Shown here: in pieces, positions 16,379-25,056 of the stretch
How the letters are laid out: the number at the start of each line of letters is the position of its first letter
Numbering within the stretch: position 1 is the first letter of the stretch
Assembly: GCA_964387365.1 (NCBI GenBank)
Contig: CAYLWP010000011.1
Coordinates: 1 to 32,750 of the forward strand
Source: COE1 sp964387365
GTDB lineage: Bacteria > Bacillota > Clostridia > Lachnospirales > Lachnospiraceae
Direction: 5' to 3'
DNA: 32,750 nt
Translations under genes and position numbers: made by a program
The notes under the pieces: model-generated
Seen by the model: only the letters and a program-made list of their open reading frames with translations
What the model was told of the DNA's origin: nothing
Databases searched by the model: none

Positions 16379-17728
16379 ATGAAAAAGAAAGTATTATCAA
16401 CACTCCTTGCGACAGCAATGGTAGTAACAAGTCTTGCCGGATGTGGCTCAGACTCAAGCTCAAGCACAAGCACAGATTCAAGCAAGCCTGACACTTCAAC
16501 AAGTGACAGCGCAAGCGGAGATGTAATCACGCTTCGAGTAGCAAACTGGGAAGGTGATGCAATGAATGCGGCAATGCAGGAAGCATTTGACAACGTATTC
16601 TCAAAGGAACATCCAAACATTAAGGTTGAAATCGTACCTGTACCTCACAATGACTATGGTCAGGGTATCACAGCTATGATTACTGCAGGTGAAGCACCGG
16701 ATGTATTCCAGTATGGTTATGACCAGGCTAAGGGTGGCTTTGACAGAGGTATTCTCTTTGACTGGACTGAGAAGGCAGCTGCAGAACCGGAATTTGTAGA
16801 GGGCTTTTACGGCGGAACAATGTCAGGCTGGAAAACACCGGATGGAAAGGTTTACGGCTTCCCAAGCTTAGTAAACGTTTACGGTGTATTCTATAATAAG
16901 GATATTCTTGATGCAGCAGGTATTGCATATCCTGCAAACGACTGGACCTGGGATGACTTCTATGCAATGGGTAAGAAGTTAGCAGATCCTGCAAATAACA
17001 AGTATGGTATCTATGCAGATCCTACTATGTTATCCTCTTCCTTCGGTATTGCTAACCAGAGCGTTGCTGAAGGCGGATCACCTTTCGTAGATAACATGAT
17101 TGGTACAACAAAGATTATTACTGATGATAAGTTCATCGCTGCAGCTGAAAGAGTTAAGTCAGTAATCGCTGAGGGTACCTTAATTCCTACAACATATGAA
17201 ACAGCAAATATGCTTTCTGACTTCGAAGCAGGTAACATAGGTTTACTCTACTATGGTCAGTGGGAAATCGACAGCTTAGTTCGTAACTGTCCTGATTTGA
17301 ACTGGGGTTATGCTCCAACACCTAGAGGAACTGTTCAGGCTACTACAACTTATGATACAGTAGGCTGGGTTGCTCCTAAGGATACAAAGTATCCGGAAGA
17401 ATGCTGGGAGTTAATCAAGTTCATGAGCACTGATATGTATGCTACCGTATTGAAGCAGACTCCTGTTGCAGCAAGTGCACATATTGAATCAGCAGATGCT
17501 TTCTATGATGCAATCACAGAGCAGGGACATGCAGATGCAGCTGAAGCTATCAAGATTATGATGGGTACTGAAGTTAAGACAGCTACACGTTACTCTGAAG
17601 CATGGACTAATGATGCAGGTGAAGTTTGGAACGTTGAATGGGATAACTTCATGAACGGTGACGGAACATCAGATGTGATTCCTCAGATTACAGATGATGT
17701 AAACAAGGTAATTGCGGCAAATCAATAA
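16379..17728 (+). CDS. Oligosaccharide ABC transporter substrate-binding lipoprotein
   Basis: A 449-residue extracellular solute-binding lipoprotein (SBP family 1). The signal peptide ends in the lipobox LAGC with lipidated C22, followed by a serine/threonine-rich linker (about residues 23-45) that spaces the domain from the membrane. The mature protein starts ITLRVANWEGDAMNAAMQEA and shows AGEAPDVFQYG, KVYGFPSLVNVYGVFYNKDI and GLLYYGQWEI, all typical of oligosaccharide-binding proteins. The ATG has GGAGGA upstream. Compared with the permeases, the gene favours GCA/GCT, GGT and TTC-type codons and few GCG codons, consistent with high expression. It is followed by a terminator, so it ends the importer operon. 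The ligand is probably a mannosyl oligosaccharide, inferred from the neighbouring GH38 and GH125. Confidence 0.94.
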   Translation: MKKKVLSTLLATAMVVTSLAGCGSDSSSSTSTDSSKPDTSTSDSASGDVITLRVANWEGDAMNAAMQEAFDNVFSKEHPNIKVEIVPVPHNDYGQGITAMITAGEAPDVFQYGYDQAKGGFDRGILFDWTEKAAAEPEFVEGFYGGTMSGWKTPDGKVYGFPSLVNVYGVFYNKDILDAAGIAYPANDWTWDDFYAMGKKLADPANNKYGIYADPTMLSSSFGIANQSVAEGGSPFVDNMIGTTKIITDDKFIAAAERVKSVIAEGTLIPTTYETANMLSDFEAGNIGLLYYGQWEIDSLVRNCPDLNWGYAPTPRGTVQATTTYDTVGWVAPKDTKYPEECWELIKFMSTDMYATVLKQTPVAASAHIESADAFYDAITEQGHADAAEAIKIMMGTEVKTATRYSEAWTNDAGEVWNVEWDNFMNGDGTSDVIPQITDDVNKVIAANQ

Positions 17729-17759
17729 TCGGAACAAAGTAAATTGAAACATTTTACAT

Positions 17760-17797
17760 ATTGCCCTGGAACAAGCTCGTTTCAGGGCAATTGTGTT
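17760..17797 (+). terminator. Terminator after the importer operon
   Basis: ATTGCCCTGGAAC (17760-17772) pairs with GTTTCAGGGCAAT (17779-17791) through 13 bp including one G-U pair, with a 6-nt loop. The following TGTGTT is only moderately T-rich, so termination may be partial. Confidence 0.65.
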
Positions 17798-17842
17798 ATA
17801 AGGACAGACTCTGAATAGTAGCAAAAAATAAAGGTAGCAGGT

Positions 17843-17871
17843 TTGCATTTGGGAACAAAATGATATATAAT
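17843..17871 (+). promoter_or_regulatory. Promoter of the GntR/LacI-type regulator with operator-like site
   Basis: TTGCAT (17843-17848), 17 bp and a perfect TATAAT (17866-17871) lie about 50 bp upstream of the chosen start. An ATGATATAT element (17860-17868) overlaps the -10 box, which would fit autoregulation. Confidence 0.65.
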
Positions 17872-17921
17872 TAACCATGTATGTAAAAAACAATAATAAT
17901 CTAATGGGAGGAATTTCTGAT

Positions 17922-19055
17922 ATGGAACGTGTGCTTTTATATCAAAAAATCTATAATGATTTATTACAAGGAATTCGTGATAACACCTATCCTCCCGGCA
18001 GCAGATTACCTTCCGAAAAGGAATTGGCTGAGCAGTATGATGTAAGCAGAATTACCAGTAAAAAAGCTCTGGAGATGTTGGCAGACCAGGGATGTATAGC
18101 CAGAATGCCTGGGAAGGGATCTTTTGTACTTGAGGATAAGGGCAATGAGACTGAAAAAGAAGTCATCAGAGTTGAGTCCAATAGTAGTGGTAGCAAAAGA
18201 ATGATTGGCGTAGTTATGGACGATTTCAGTCCTTCTTTTGGTTCTGATATTATTCATGGAATCGAATTTGAGTGTAGAAAAAGAAACTATTACATGGTAT
18301 TGAAATGTACCTACGGAAGCGTCGAGGAAGAGAACCGGGCGCTGGATGATTTGATAGATCTTGGTGTGGAGGGTATTATCCTGATGAGCGTTCAGGGTGA
18401 GACTTACAGTGCCAATGTATTACGACTTGTCCTGGAGGAGTTTCCGATTGTATTAGTGGACAGAGAACTGACAGGATTACCTATTCCCTGTGTGAATACG
18501 GATAATTATACAGCAGCTAAGGAGCTGATGGAGCTTTTATTTGAGAACGGACATACCAATATATGCTTCTTGTCACATCCGTTTATGCAGACATCAACGG
18601 TAGCGGCAAGATTTAACGGATATCTGGACAGCATGCTGGAGCATGGTATTACCACCAGTGAGAATATGCTGATAAAGGATTTGGGAACAAAGCTTCCGAG
18701 CCCGGATGACGAAGCACCTGCTGAGAATCCTGACTTGGAGAGAATTGAACAGTTTATTCGTGAAAATCCGCAGGTAACAGGCTTCTTTGCGGTAGACCAG
18801 TCATTAGGAAGAATGGTATACAGAGTATTGAAGCAGATGGGACTTGAAAAGGAAAAGGAAGTTGTATTTTTTGACGGAATTATGCTAAGCCATGATATAC
18901 ATCCGAGGTTTAGCTGTGTTATACAGGAGCAGCACAGAATCGGTAAGATGGCAGTAAGATATCTGAACCGTTGTATCAAGGGTGAATCAGTACCGCAGAA
19001 GAGCTGTGTACCGCATAGCCTGATTAAGGGTGAGGGATATATTCCGAAGGAATAA
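17922..19055 (+). CDS. GntR-type transcriptional regulator with LacI-like sugar-binding domain (AraR-like)
   Basis: A 377-residue cytoplasmic regulator. The first 75 residues are a GntR winged helix with LYQKIYNDLLQGIRDNTYPP, SRLPSEKELAEQYDVSRITS and GKGSFVLED. From about residue 90 a periplasmic-binding/LacI-type effector domain follows (RMIGVVMDDFSPSFG, LIDLGVEGIILMS, PIVLVDREL, VTGFFAVDQSLG, VVFFDGIM). The same architecture occurs in AraR of Bacillus. The frame is open from an ATG at 17877, but the ATG at 17922 has GGGAGG at 17906-17911 and gives the usual short lead into the helix-turn-helix. It stands between the importer operon and the GH125 operon, each with similar AT-rich elements at the promoters, so it is the likely local repressor responding to a sugar. 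Effector and sites are inferred. Confidence 0.92.
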   Translation: MERVLLYQKIYNDLLQGIRDNTYPPGSRLPSEKELAEQYDVSRITSKKALEMLADQGCIARMPGKGSFVLEDKGNETEKEVIRVESNSSGSKRMIGVVMDDFSPSFGSDIIHGIEFECRKRNYYMVLKCTYGSVEEENRALDDLIDLGVEGIILMSVQGETYSANVLRLVLEEFPIVLVDRELTGLPIPCVNTDNYTAAKELMELLFENGHTNICFLSHPFMQTSTVAARFNGYLDSMLEHGITTSENMLIKDLGTKLPSPDDEAPAENPDLERIEQFIRENPQVTGFFAVDQSLGRMVYRVLKQMGLEKEKEVVFFDGIMLSHDIHPRFSCVIQEQHRIGKMAVRYLNRCIKGESVPQKSCVPHSLIKGEGYIPKE

Positions 19056-19107
19056 AAGATGCGTTTTGTGTTAGCGTTAGAAACGCAAATATAACATGAT
19101 ATATAGA

Positions 19108-19149
19108 AGAGACAGAGATAGGAAATCCGCTATTATCTGTCTCTTTTTT
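19108..19149 (+). terminator. Rho-independent terminator after the regulator gene
   Basis: AGAGACAGAGATAG (19108-19121) pairs with CTATTATCTGTCTCT (19130-19144) with one small bulge, followed immediately by TTTTTT. It separates the regulator from the GH125 operon. Confidence 0.85.
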
Positions 19150-19161
19150 GGCTTTGGCATA

Positions 19162-19190
19162 TTGACATATCATTATATAGCATATAATAT
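19162..19190 (+). promoter_or_regulatory. Promoter of the GH125 operon
   Basis: A perfect TTGACA (19162-19167) is followed by TAATAT (19185-19190) at 17 bp; an overlapping TATAAT at 19183 has a 15-bp spacer. The -35 lies in TTGACATATCA, shared with the importer promoter at 14425. An ATGATATAT copy is at 19096-19104. Confidence 0.7.
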
Positions 19191-19287
19191 ATTGAGTATG
19201 GGATATGATATGGAGGTGTGCTATCAAACGGACACGTTTTATAAGGGGTAATGAAATAAGAAATAATTGTAAGGAGGAAAAGGGTAC

Positions 19288-20568
19288 ATGAAAATACCGA
19301 ATACTTTGATAAAAAAAGCAGCGGAGCTGGAGCAGTATTATAAGGAGCATTATGAACCGCTATCTGGGCTGGCAAGCCAGTGTTTTTTAAACACGATTGA
19401 AACAACGGTGAAGGAGCTTGCGGATGGCAGTATTTTTGTCATTACCGGTGATATTCCGGCCATGTGGCTTCGCGATTCGGCGGCGCAGGTAAGACCATAT
19501 GTCAGATTTGCAAAGCAGGATGAAGAATTGCAGAAGATTCTGGAAAGTGTTATTGATAAGCAGGCAGAGTTTGTCTGTCTTGACCCGTATGCGAATGCCT
19601 TTAACGAGAGCAGCAACGGCGCGGGACATAAGGATGACACGCAGCTCAACGACCATGTATGGGAGCGTAAATATGAGGTAGATTCCTTATGTGCTCCGTT
19701 ATATCTGGCATATACCTATTGGAAGACAACGGGAATTGACCGTATCTTTACGGAAAGATTCCGTGAAATGATTCGTAACATTGTTAATGTATTCACAACT
19801 GAGCAGGACCACAGACAGTCTGCATATTATTTCAGAAGATATAACTGCCCTGTGACAGATACGCTTCCGCAGGAAGGCAAGGGACGCCCGGTGAATCTGA
19901 CCGGTATGACCTGGTCGGGCTTCAGACCGTCAGATGACTGCTGTACCTTCGGCTATCTGATTCCTGCCAATATGATGGCGGTAAAGGCGCTTGAATATGC
20001 GGCAGAAATGCTCCAAGCGGGATATCAGGATGAGGAGCTTGCAAAAGCCTGTGCGACTCTTGCAGAAGAGATTCAGGACGGTATTGCGACCTATGCGACG
20101 GTAGAGCATCCAAAGTATGGAAAAATATATGCCTTTGAAACAGACGGCTATGGCAATTATAATCTGATGGATGATGCAAATTCACCAAGCTTACTGGCAA
20201 TGCCGTATCTCAGATACTGTGAAAAGGAAGATACCTTATATCAGAATACAAGAAAGTTTATTCTTTCTACGGATAATCCGTATTATAAGATTGGGACCGT
20301 GGCAAGAGGTGTCGGAAGTCCGCATACACCGGAAGGCTATATCTGGCATATCGGTATTGTTATGCAGGCACTGACCTCTACGGATAAGGAAGAGATTATG
20401 AACTGTCTGGAAATGCTGTCCAAGACACATGCAGGCACCAATTATATGCATGAGGCATTCAATCCGAGCAATCCGGAGGAGTTTACAAGACCTTGGTTTG
20501 CATGGGCAAATACCTTGTTTGCGGAATTGCTTGTTAATCTGATGGAAGAGAATTTCTTTGCAGCATAG
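19288..20568 (+). CDS. GH125 exo-alpha-1,6-mannosidase
   Basis: A 426-residue metal-independent inverting alpha-mannosidase of family GH125, expected to trim alpha-1,6-linked mannose. Family motifs are GDIPAMWLRDSAAQVRPYV (55-72), GAGHKDDTQLNDHVWERKYE (111-130), MTWSGFRPSDDCCTFGYLIP (207-226), YGNYNLMDDANSPSLLAMPY, and HTPEGYIWHIG. The predicted catalytic acid is D216 and the base is E389 (MHEAFNPSNPEEF). Their positions sit four residues below D220 and E393 of the characterised Clostridium perfringens enzyme. No signal peptide is visible, so it is cytoplasmic. The ATG at 19288 follows AAGGAGG at 19271-19277. GH38 and GH125 together can take down branched alpha-mannosides such as high-mannose N-glycan fragments or yeast mannan oligosaccharides. 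The MATE gene starts 30 bp downstream. Confidence 0.95.
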   Translation: MKIPNTLIKKAAELEQYYKEHYEPLSGLASQCFLNTIETTVKELADGSIFVITGDIPAMWLRDSAAQVRPYVRFAKQDEELQKILESVIDKQAEFVCLDPYANAFNESSNGAGHKDDTQLNDHVWERKYEVDSLCAPLYLAYTYWKTTGIDRIFTERFREMIRNIVNVFTTEQDHRQSAYYFRRYNCPVTDTLPQEGKGRPVNLTGMTWSGFRPSDDCCTFGYLIPANMMAVKALEYAAEMLQAGYQDEELAKACATLAEEIQDGIATYATVEHPKYGKIYAFETDGYGNYNLMDDANSPSLLAMPYLRYCEKEDTLYQNTRKFILSTDNPYYKIGTVARGVGSPHTPEGYIWHIGIVMQALTSTDKEEIMNCLEMLSKTHAGTNYMHEAFNPSNPEEFTRPWFAWANTLFAELLVNLMEENFFAA

Positions 20569-20598
20569 TGTAAAATGGGATAAGGATGAAGGGATGCA

Positions 20599-21954
20599 AT
20601 GAAACGATATCAAAGTCAGTCTTCGAAGGACTTTTTGAAGGAAGTTGTAACCATAGGTGCACCTGTTGTTGTTCAGAGCGTTTTAGGTTCCCTGGTTAAT
20701 ATGCTGGATGTTATGATGATTGGGCAGCTGGGTGAGGTTTCCATTACCGCGGCGTCGGTCAGCAACCAGTGGTTTACGCTGTATGCATTGCTTGCCAATG
20801 CCTTGTGTGCAGCAGGAAGTATGTTTATCTCACAGCATTGGGGGAAGCATGAGTTTACAAACATTCATCAGTTTTTAGGAATTCTTTTTTACGGTGTGGT
20901 ACTGCTTGGTGTTATCTTCGGCGTAACGGCATTGATGATACCGGAGATTATTCTGACGCTGTATTCCGTGGACCCGCTTGTGCTGGAGCAGGCAAAGGAT
21001 TATCTTAGAATTCTGGGTGTCAGTTTCATGATTAATGCCATCAGTACAGTTTTAATTACCGGTCTGAGAAGTATCGGTGATACCAAGGTTCCGATGTTTG
21101 CTTCGGCGGCCTCAGTGATTACAAACGGTATTCTTAATTACATATTCATCTTCGGAACACCGCTTTCACCGGCCTTCGGTATCAGGGGAGCGGCTGTTGC
21201 GACTGTAATAGCAAGAATCATGGAGTTTTCCATTGTTCTTATCTATGTCATTGTGAAAAAGCCACCGATTTATTGCAATATTACAGAATATCTCAGGGTA
21301 CCGGGAGCGGTATGGAAGAAGTATTTTAAGGTGGGCTTCTGGGTTATTATCGCAGAGACACTGATTGCCATAGGAAATACGATGTACGGTATTGCATATA
21401 AATATACAGGCACGGAGGGACAGGCGGCCTTACAGATTATCAATACCTATCAGAATCTTGCCTTAATCATGTGCGGTGGCTTTGGAACAGCGGCTGCGGT
21501 TATGATAGGAATGAGGCTGGGTAAGAGTGAATATGAGGAAGCAAAGCTCTGCTGCAGGCGGTTAATCAAGCTGGGAATTGTGATATCGCTGTGCATCACC
21601 GTGATTGTTGTCCTGATTTCACCATTGCTTTTAGGAGTGTTCCGTGTCAGCGATACGGTACAGGAGTATCTGGAGCTTATGATGATTATTATGGCATGCG
21701 CCGTACCGTTAAAGTTTATGAATTATCTCTGCATTGTAGGTGTGCTGCGAAGCGGAGGAGATTCAACGTACTGTTTTATAGCCAATATGGTAGGTGTGTG
21801 GGTTGTCGGACTGCCGCTTGTATGGCTGAGCGCCGTATATTTTAAGCTGCCGATACCTGTTGTTTATCTAATGGCGAATCTGGAGGATGTCGGAAAGCTG
21901 GCAGTTGCTTTTCCGCGAGTCATAAGAAATAAATGGATGAATAATCTGACCTGA
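20599..21954 (+). CDS. MATE-family multidrug/toxic compound exporter-like protein
   Basis: A 451-residue polytopic membrane transporter of the MATE (NorM/DinF-like) family, with about twelve hydrophobic spans in two similar halves. Family features are APVVVQSVLGSLVNMLDVMMIGQLG at the N-terminus, AASVSNQWFTLYALLANALCAAGSMFISQHWG, GLRSIGDTKVPM, and, in the second half, GFGTAAAVMIGMRLG and GVLRSGGDSTYCF. The ATG at 20599 has AAGGG at 20589-20593. It sits tightly between GH125 and the SGNH hydrolase and looks co-transcribed with them. MATE proteins usually export cationic drugs or metabolites using ion gradients, and a role in glycan metabolism is not obvious from sequence. It could export a waste aglycone, but that is speculation. 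Confidence 0.92.
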   Translation: MKRYQSQSSKDFLKEVVTIGAPVVVQSVLGSLVNMLDVMMIGQLGEVSITAASVSNQWFTLYALLANALCAAGSMFISQHWGKHEFTNIHQFLGILFYGVVLLGVIFGVTALMIPEIILTLYSVDPLVLEQAKDYLRILGVSFMINAISTVLITGLRSIGDTKVPMFASAASVITNGILNYIFIFGTPLSPAFGIRGAAVATVIARIMEFSIVLIYVIVKKPPIYCNITEYLRVPGAVWKKYFKVGFWVIIAETLIAIGNTMYGIAYKYTGTEGQAALQIINTYQNLALIMCGGFGTAAAVMIGMRLGKSEYEEAKLCCRRLIKLGIVISLCITVIVVLISPLLLGVFRVSDTVQEYLELMMIIMACAVPLKFMNYLCIVGVLRSGGDSTYCFIANMVGVWVVGLPLVWLSAVYFKLPIPVVYLMANLEDVGKLAVAFPRVIRNKWMNNLT

Positions 21955-22033
21955 TGCAGGGTGATATTGTTTTATGATATTTGGTTTTAGGGTTATAGTG
22001 TGGAGATTAATATAGAAAGGTAAGGACAGAAAG

Positions 22034-22684
22034 ATGAAGTTAGAAAAAAAGAAAGTATGGTTTCTGGGAGACAGCATTACGGATGGAGTAGGAACCTCCT
22101 GCAGCGAAACACGTTTTTCAGAGGTATTTCAGCGAAATGCGAAGCTTGGTGAGATTAGAAATTACGGAATCTGCGGTACCAGAATCGCAAGACAGCAGAA
22201 GATTGGTGAAGAACCGGAGTTCATGGATGTGAATTCGTTTTCAGAAAGATATGCACAGATGGAGGATGGTGCAGATATCATCGTTGTATTCGGCGGAACG
22301 AATGACTACGGACATGGAGATGCTCTGTTTGGAACCTTTGAAGACAGAACAATGGATACCTATTGCGGCGCCCTGCATTATCTGATGCGCGGACTGATTG
22401 AAAAATATCCGACAGCAGTCATTTTGTTTATGACACCGATACACAGAGAAGGTGAAAATATAGAAAACGAATCGAATCATCTGCCACTGAAGGCGTATGT
22501 AGATCAGCTTAAAATAACGGCAGAGTATTATTCGTTACCTGTACTTGATTTGTATGCAGCCGGAGGAATTGTGCCGGATATTCCTGCACAGAAGGAAGCA
22601 TTATGTCCGGACGGGCTGCATCCCAACGATGCCGGCAATGCAATTATTGCAGCAAGATTACAGGCATTTTTGGAGAATTATTAA
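22034..22684 (+). CDS. SGNH/GDSL hydrolase, possible carbohydrate esterase
   Basis: A 216-residue cytoplasmic hydrolase of the SGNH fold. The four family blocks are present: GDSITDG with nucleophile S14, a glycine in NYGICGTRIA, GGTNDYGHGD with N90, and DGLHPNDAG with D193 and H196. It has the length of single-domain esterases and no signal peptide. The ATG at 22034 has AAGGACAGAAAG upstream. It lies 30 bp before the permuted GH3 gene and appears to be in the GH125 operon. SGNH enzymes in glycan clusters often remove acetyl groups from sugars, so deacetylation of an imported oligosaccharide is the likeliest role. Lysophospholipase or thioesterase activity cannot be excluded. Confidence 0.92.
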   Translation: MKLEKKKVWFLGDSITDGVGTSCSETRFSEVFQRNAKLGEIRNYGICGTRIARQQKIGEEPEFMDVNSFSERYAQMEDGADIIVVFGGTNDYGHGDALFGTFEDRTMDTYCGALHYLMRGLIEKYPTAVILFMTPIHREGENIENESNHLPLKAYVDQLKITAEYYSLPVLDLYAAGGIVPDIPAQKEALCPDGLHPNDAGNAIIAARLQAFLENY

Positions 22685-22714
22685 GGAGATATTGGGAAAG
22701 GCAAGGTTAGAAAC

Positions 22715-25054
22715 ATGACAAAGTGGAATCGGTTTACTCATTTACCCGTCCAGCCGCTTGGTAAGAACAGAACCCTGATTACAGGCTGTTCTGAGCACAT
22801 TGCGTTATCAAGAAAAGCAGCTTCTGAGGGAATGGTATTATTAAAAAATGAAGGAAAGGTACTGCCTCTTGCATTGGGAAGCAGAGTTGCCCTGTTTGGA
22901 AAGGCAACGGTTGACTATGTAAAAGGCGGCGGCGGAAGCGGTGACGTAACCACCTTCTATATCAGAAATTTAAAAGAAGGAATGGAAGAAAAGGAGAAAG
23001 AGGGAAAAGTCATCCTGTTCCGGCCTTTGAATGATTTTTATAAAGAAAATGTCAGAGAACAGTATGCAAACGAAGTGACACCGGGACAGACCGTAGAGCC
23101 GGAGGTTCCGGAGGACATGCTGAAAAAGGCAGCAGCTTTTGCTGACACAGCTGTCATTTCTATCTGCCGTTTTTCCGGAGAGGCTTCTGACAGAACGGAC
23201 GAGGACTTCTATCTGACAGAGCAGGAAAAGAAGATGGTGGAAAGTGTTAAGGCAAGCTTCTCACGAATTGTAGTAGTGCTAAATGTAGGCGGTATGGTGG
23301 ATACCTCCTGGTTCAAGGATGACGAGCGCATTCAGGCTGTACTGCTTGCTTGGCAGGGTGGTATGGAAGGCGCTATGGCAGAGGCAGATATTCTGTGTGG
23401 CGACAGCTATCCAAGCGGAAAGCTGACCGATACCTTTGCTTCCTGTTTTGCTGATTATCCGTCCAGTGACGGCTTCAATGAATCCGAGGATTATGTGGTT
23501 TATAAGGAAGATATCTATGTAGGCTATCGTTACTTTGAGACGATTCCGGGTGCAGCAGAGCATGTAAATTACTGCTTTGGTTATGGTTTATCCTATACAG
23601 ATTTTGTGGTTTCCTGTGAAGAGGTAAAAGAGGAAGAAACAGAAATTTTTGCAAAAGTAAAGGTAACAAATATCGGAACACTTCCGGGCAAGGAAGTGGT
23701 ACAGCTCTATGTATCTGCACCACAGGGCAAGCTTGGAAAGCCGGCAAGAGAGTTAAAGGCATTTGCAAAGACAGAGGAATTGAAGGCCGGCGAGAGCCAG
23801 TATATTGTTTTAAGGGTAGAAAAGGATGCTCTTGTGTCCTACGATGATACCGGAAAGGTAGTAAAGTCCGCATGGCTGTTAGAAGCAGGTGACTATCATT
23901 TCTATGTAGGTAATTCCGTGCAGACTGCCAAAGACACCGGCTTTATCTGGACAGTAGCAGCGACTAAGATTGTCAAGCAGGTAGAGGCAAGATGTGTTCC
24001 TTATGAGGTTGAGGAGAGAATGACGGCAGACGGTACGTTTGAGAAGCTTCCGACCTACAAGGAGAAGGAAATAGAAGGATTAATCAGATGGAGTCCAAGA
24101 GCACATATTCCGGGACAGAAGGAAGTTCCTATGGTCTTAATGCCTTGGTATGAGGAGAGCAAGAAACCGCGTGCGTTATTGATGGATGTAGCAGAAGGAG
24201 CCATGACTTTGGATGAATTTATGGATACCTTAAGCGAGGAAGAACTGATTAGTCTCTTGGGCGGTCAGCCAAATACCGGTGTGGCAAATACCTTTGGCCT
24301 TGGAAATATTCCGCTTGCAGGAATTCCGAATGTGATGACAGCGGACGGACCTGCAGGACTTCGTATTGAGGCACAGTGCGGTGTCTGCACAACCGCATGG
24401 CCATGTGCAACCCTGCTTGCATGCAGCTTTGATGAAAAGCTGGTAGAGCAGGTAGGACGTGCCGCAGCACTCGAAATCAAGGAAAATAACATCGGTGTAT
24501 GGCTTGCACCGGCTATGAATATTCACAGAAGCCCGTTATGCGGCAGAAACTTTGAGTATTATTCTGAGGACCCATTGGTAGCAGGCAAGACGGCAGCCGC
24601 TATGGTACGCGGTATTCAGTCTGCTCATATTGCGGCATCCATTAAGCATTTTGTATGTAACAACAAGGAAACAAACCGTTCCAACAGTGATTCGAGATTG
24701 TCTGAAAGAGCATTAAGAGAAATCTATCTTAAGGGCTTTGAAATCGTTGTCAAGGAGGCTGACCCTTGGACGATTATGACCTCTTACAATATCATGAACG
24801 GTATCAGAACCTCCGAAAACGGTGAGCTGCTTAGAGGCATTCTCCGTGAAGAATGGGGCTATGAAGGCTTGGTACTCTCTGACTGGTGGAATCATGCAGA
24901 TCATGTAAAGGAAGTTGTTGCCGGCAATAATCTTCGTATGCCTGTCGGTAAAGAGGCAGAGATATTAGAGGCAAAGAAGGAAGGCAAAATTACCGATACA
25001 CAGATTAGGGAAAATGCTAAGCGTGTGTTAGAGTTAATTTTAAAGATGGATTAA
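22715..25054 (+). CDS. GH3 glycosidase with permuted domain order
   Basis: A 779-residue family 3 glycoside hydrolase whose domains run in reverse of the usual order. Residues about 25-290 are the GH3 C-terminal-type domain (RKAASEGMVLLKNEGKVLPL, GKLTDTFA). Residues about 310-395 are a fibronectin-III-like domain (KVTNIGTLPGKEVVQLYVS). Residues about 495-779 are the GH3 catalytic barrel, with NVMTADGPAGLR, MNIHRSPLCGRNFEYYSEDP, SIKHFVCNNKE and the nucleophile D723 in LVLSDWWNH. The same permutation is known in beta-glucosidases of Ruminococcus albus and Butyrivibrio fibrisolvens. No signal peptide is present. The ATG at 22715 follows GGAAAGGCAAGG. It may cleave beta-glucosides, beta-mannosides or beta-N-acetylglucosaminides; the sequence does not settle which. 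A terminator follows. Confidence 0.93.
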   Translation: MTKWNRFTHLPVQPLGKNRTLITGCSEHIALSRKAASEGMVLLKNEGKVLPLALGSRVALFGKATVDYVKGGGGSGDVTTFYIRNLKEGMEEKEKEGKVILFRPLNDFYKENVREQYANEVTPGQTVEPEVPEDMLKKAAAFADTAVISICRFSGEASDRTDEDFYLTEQEKKMVESVKASFSRIVVVLNVGGMVDTSWFKDDERIQAVLLAWQGGMEGAMAEADILCGDSYPSGKLTDTFASCFADYPSSDGFNESEDYVVYKEDIYVGYRYFETIPGAAEHVNYCFGYGLSYTDFVVSCEEVKEEETEIFAKVKVTNIGTLPGKEVVQLYVSAPQGKLGKPARELKAFAKTEELKAGESQYIVLRVEKDALVSYDDTGKVVKSAWLLEAGDYHFYVGNSVQTAKDTGFIWTVAATKIVKQVEARCVPYEVEERMTADGTFEKLPTYKEKEIEGLIRWSPRAHIPGQKEVPMVLMPWYEESKKPRALLMDVAEGAMTLDEFMDTLSEEELISLLGGQPNTGVANTFGLGNIPLAGIPNVMTADGPAGLRIEAQCGVCTTAWPCATLLACSFDEKLVEQVGRAAALEIKENNIGVWLAPAMNIHRSPLCGRNFEYYSEDPLVAGKTAAAMVRGIQSAHIAASIKHFVCNNKETNRSNSDSRLSERALREIYLKGFEIVVKEADPWTIMTSYNIMNGIRTSENGELLRGILREEWGYEGLVLSDWWNHADHVKEVVAGNNLRMPVGKEAEILEAKKEGKITDTQIRENAKRVLELILKMD

Positions 25055-25056
25055 GG

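Noticed and set aside
18506..18979. 157-codon open frame on the minus strand inside the regulator gene
   Set aside because: Fully inside the LacI-like effector domain coding sequence, with no ribosome binding site or family resemblance.
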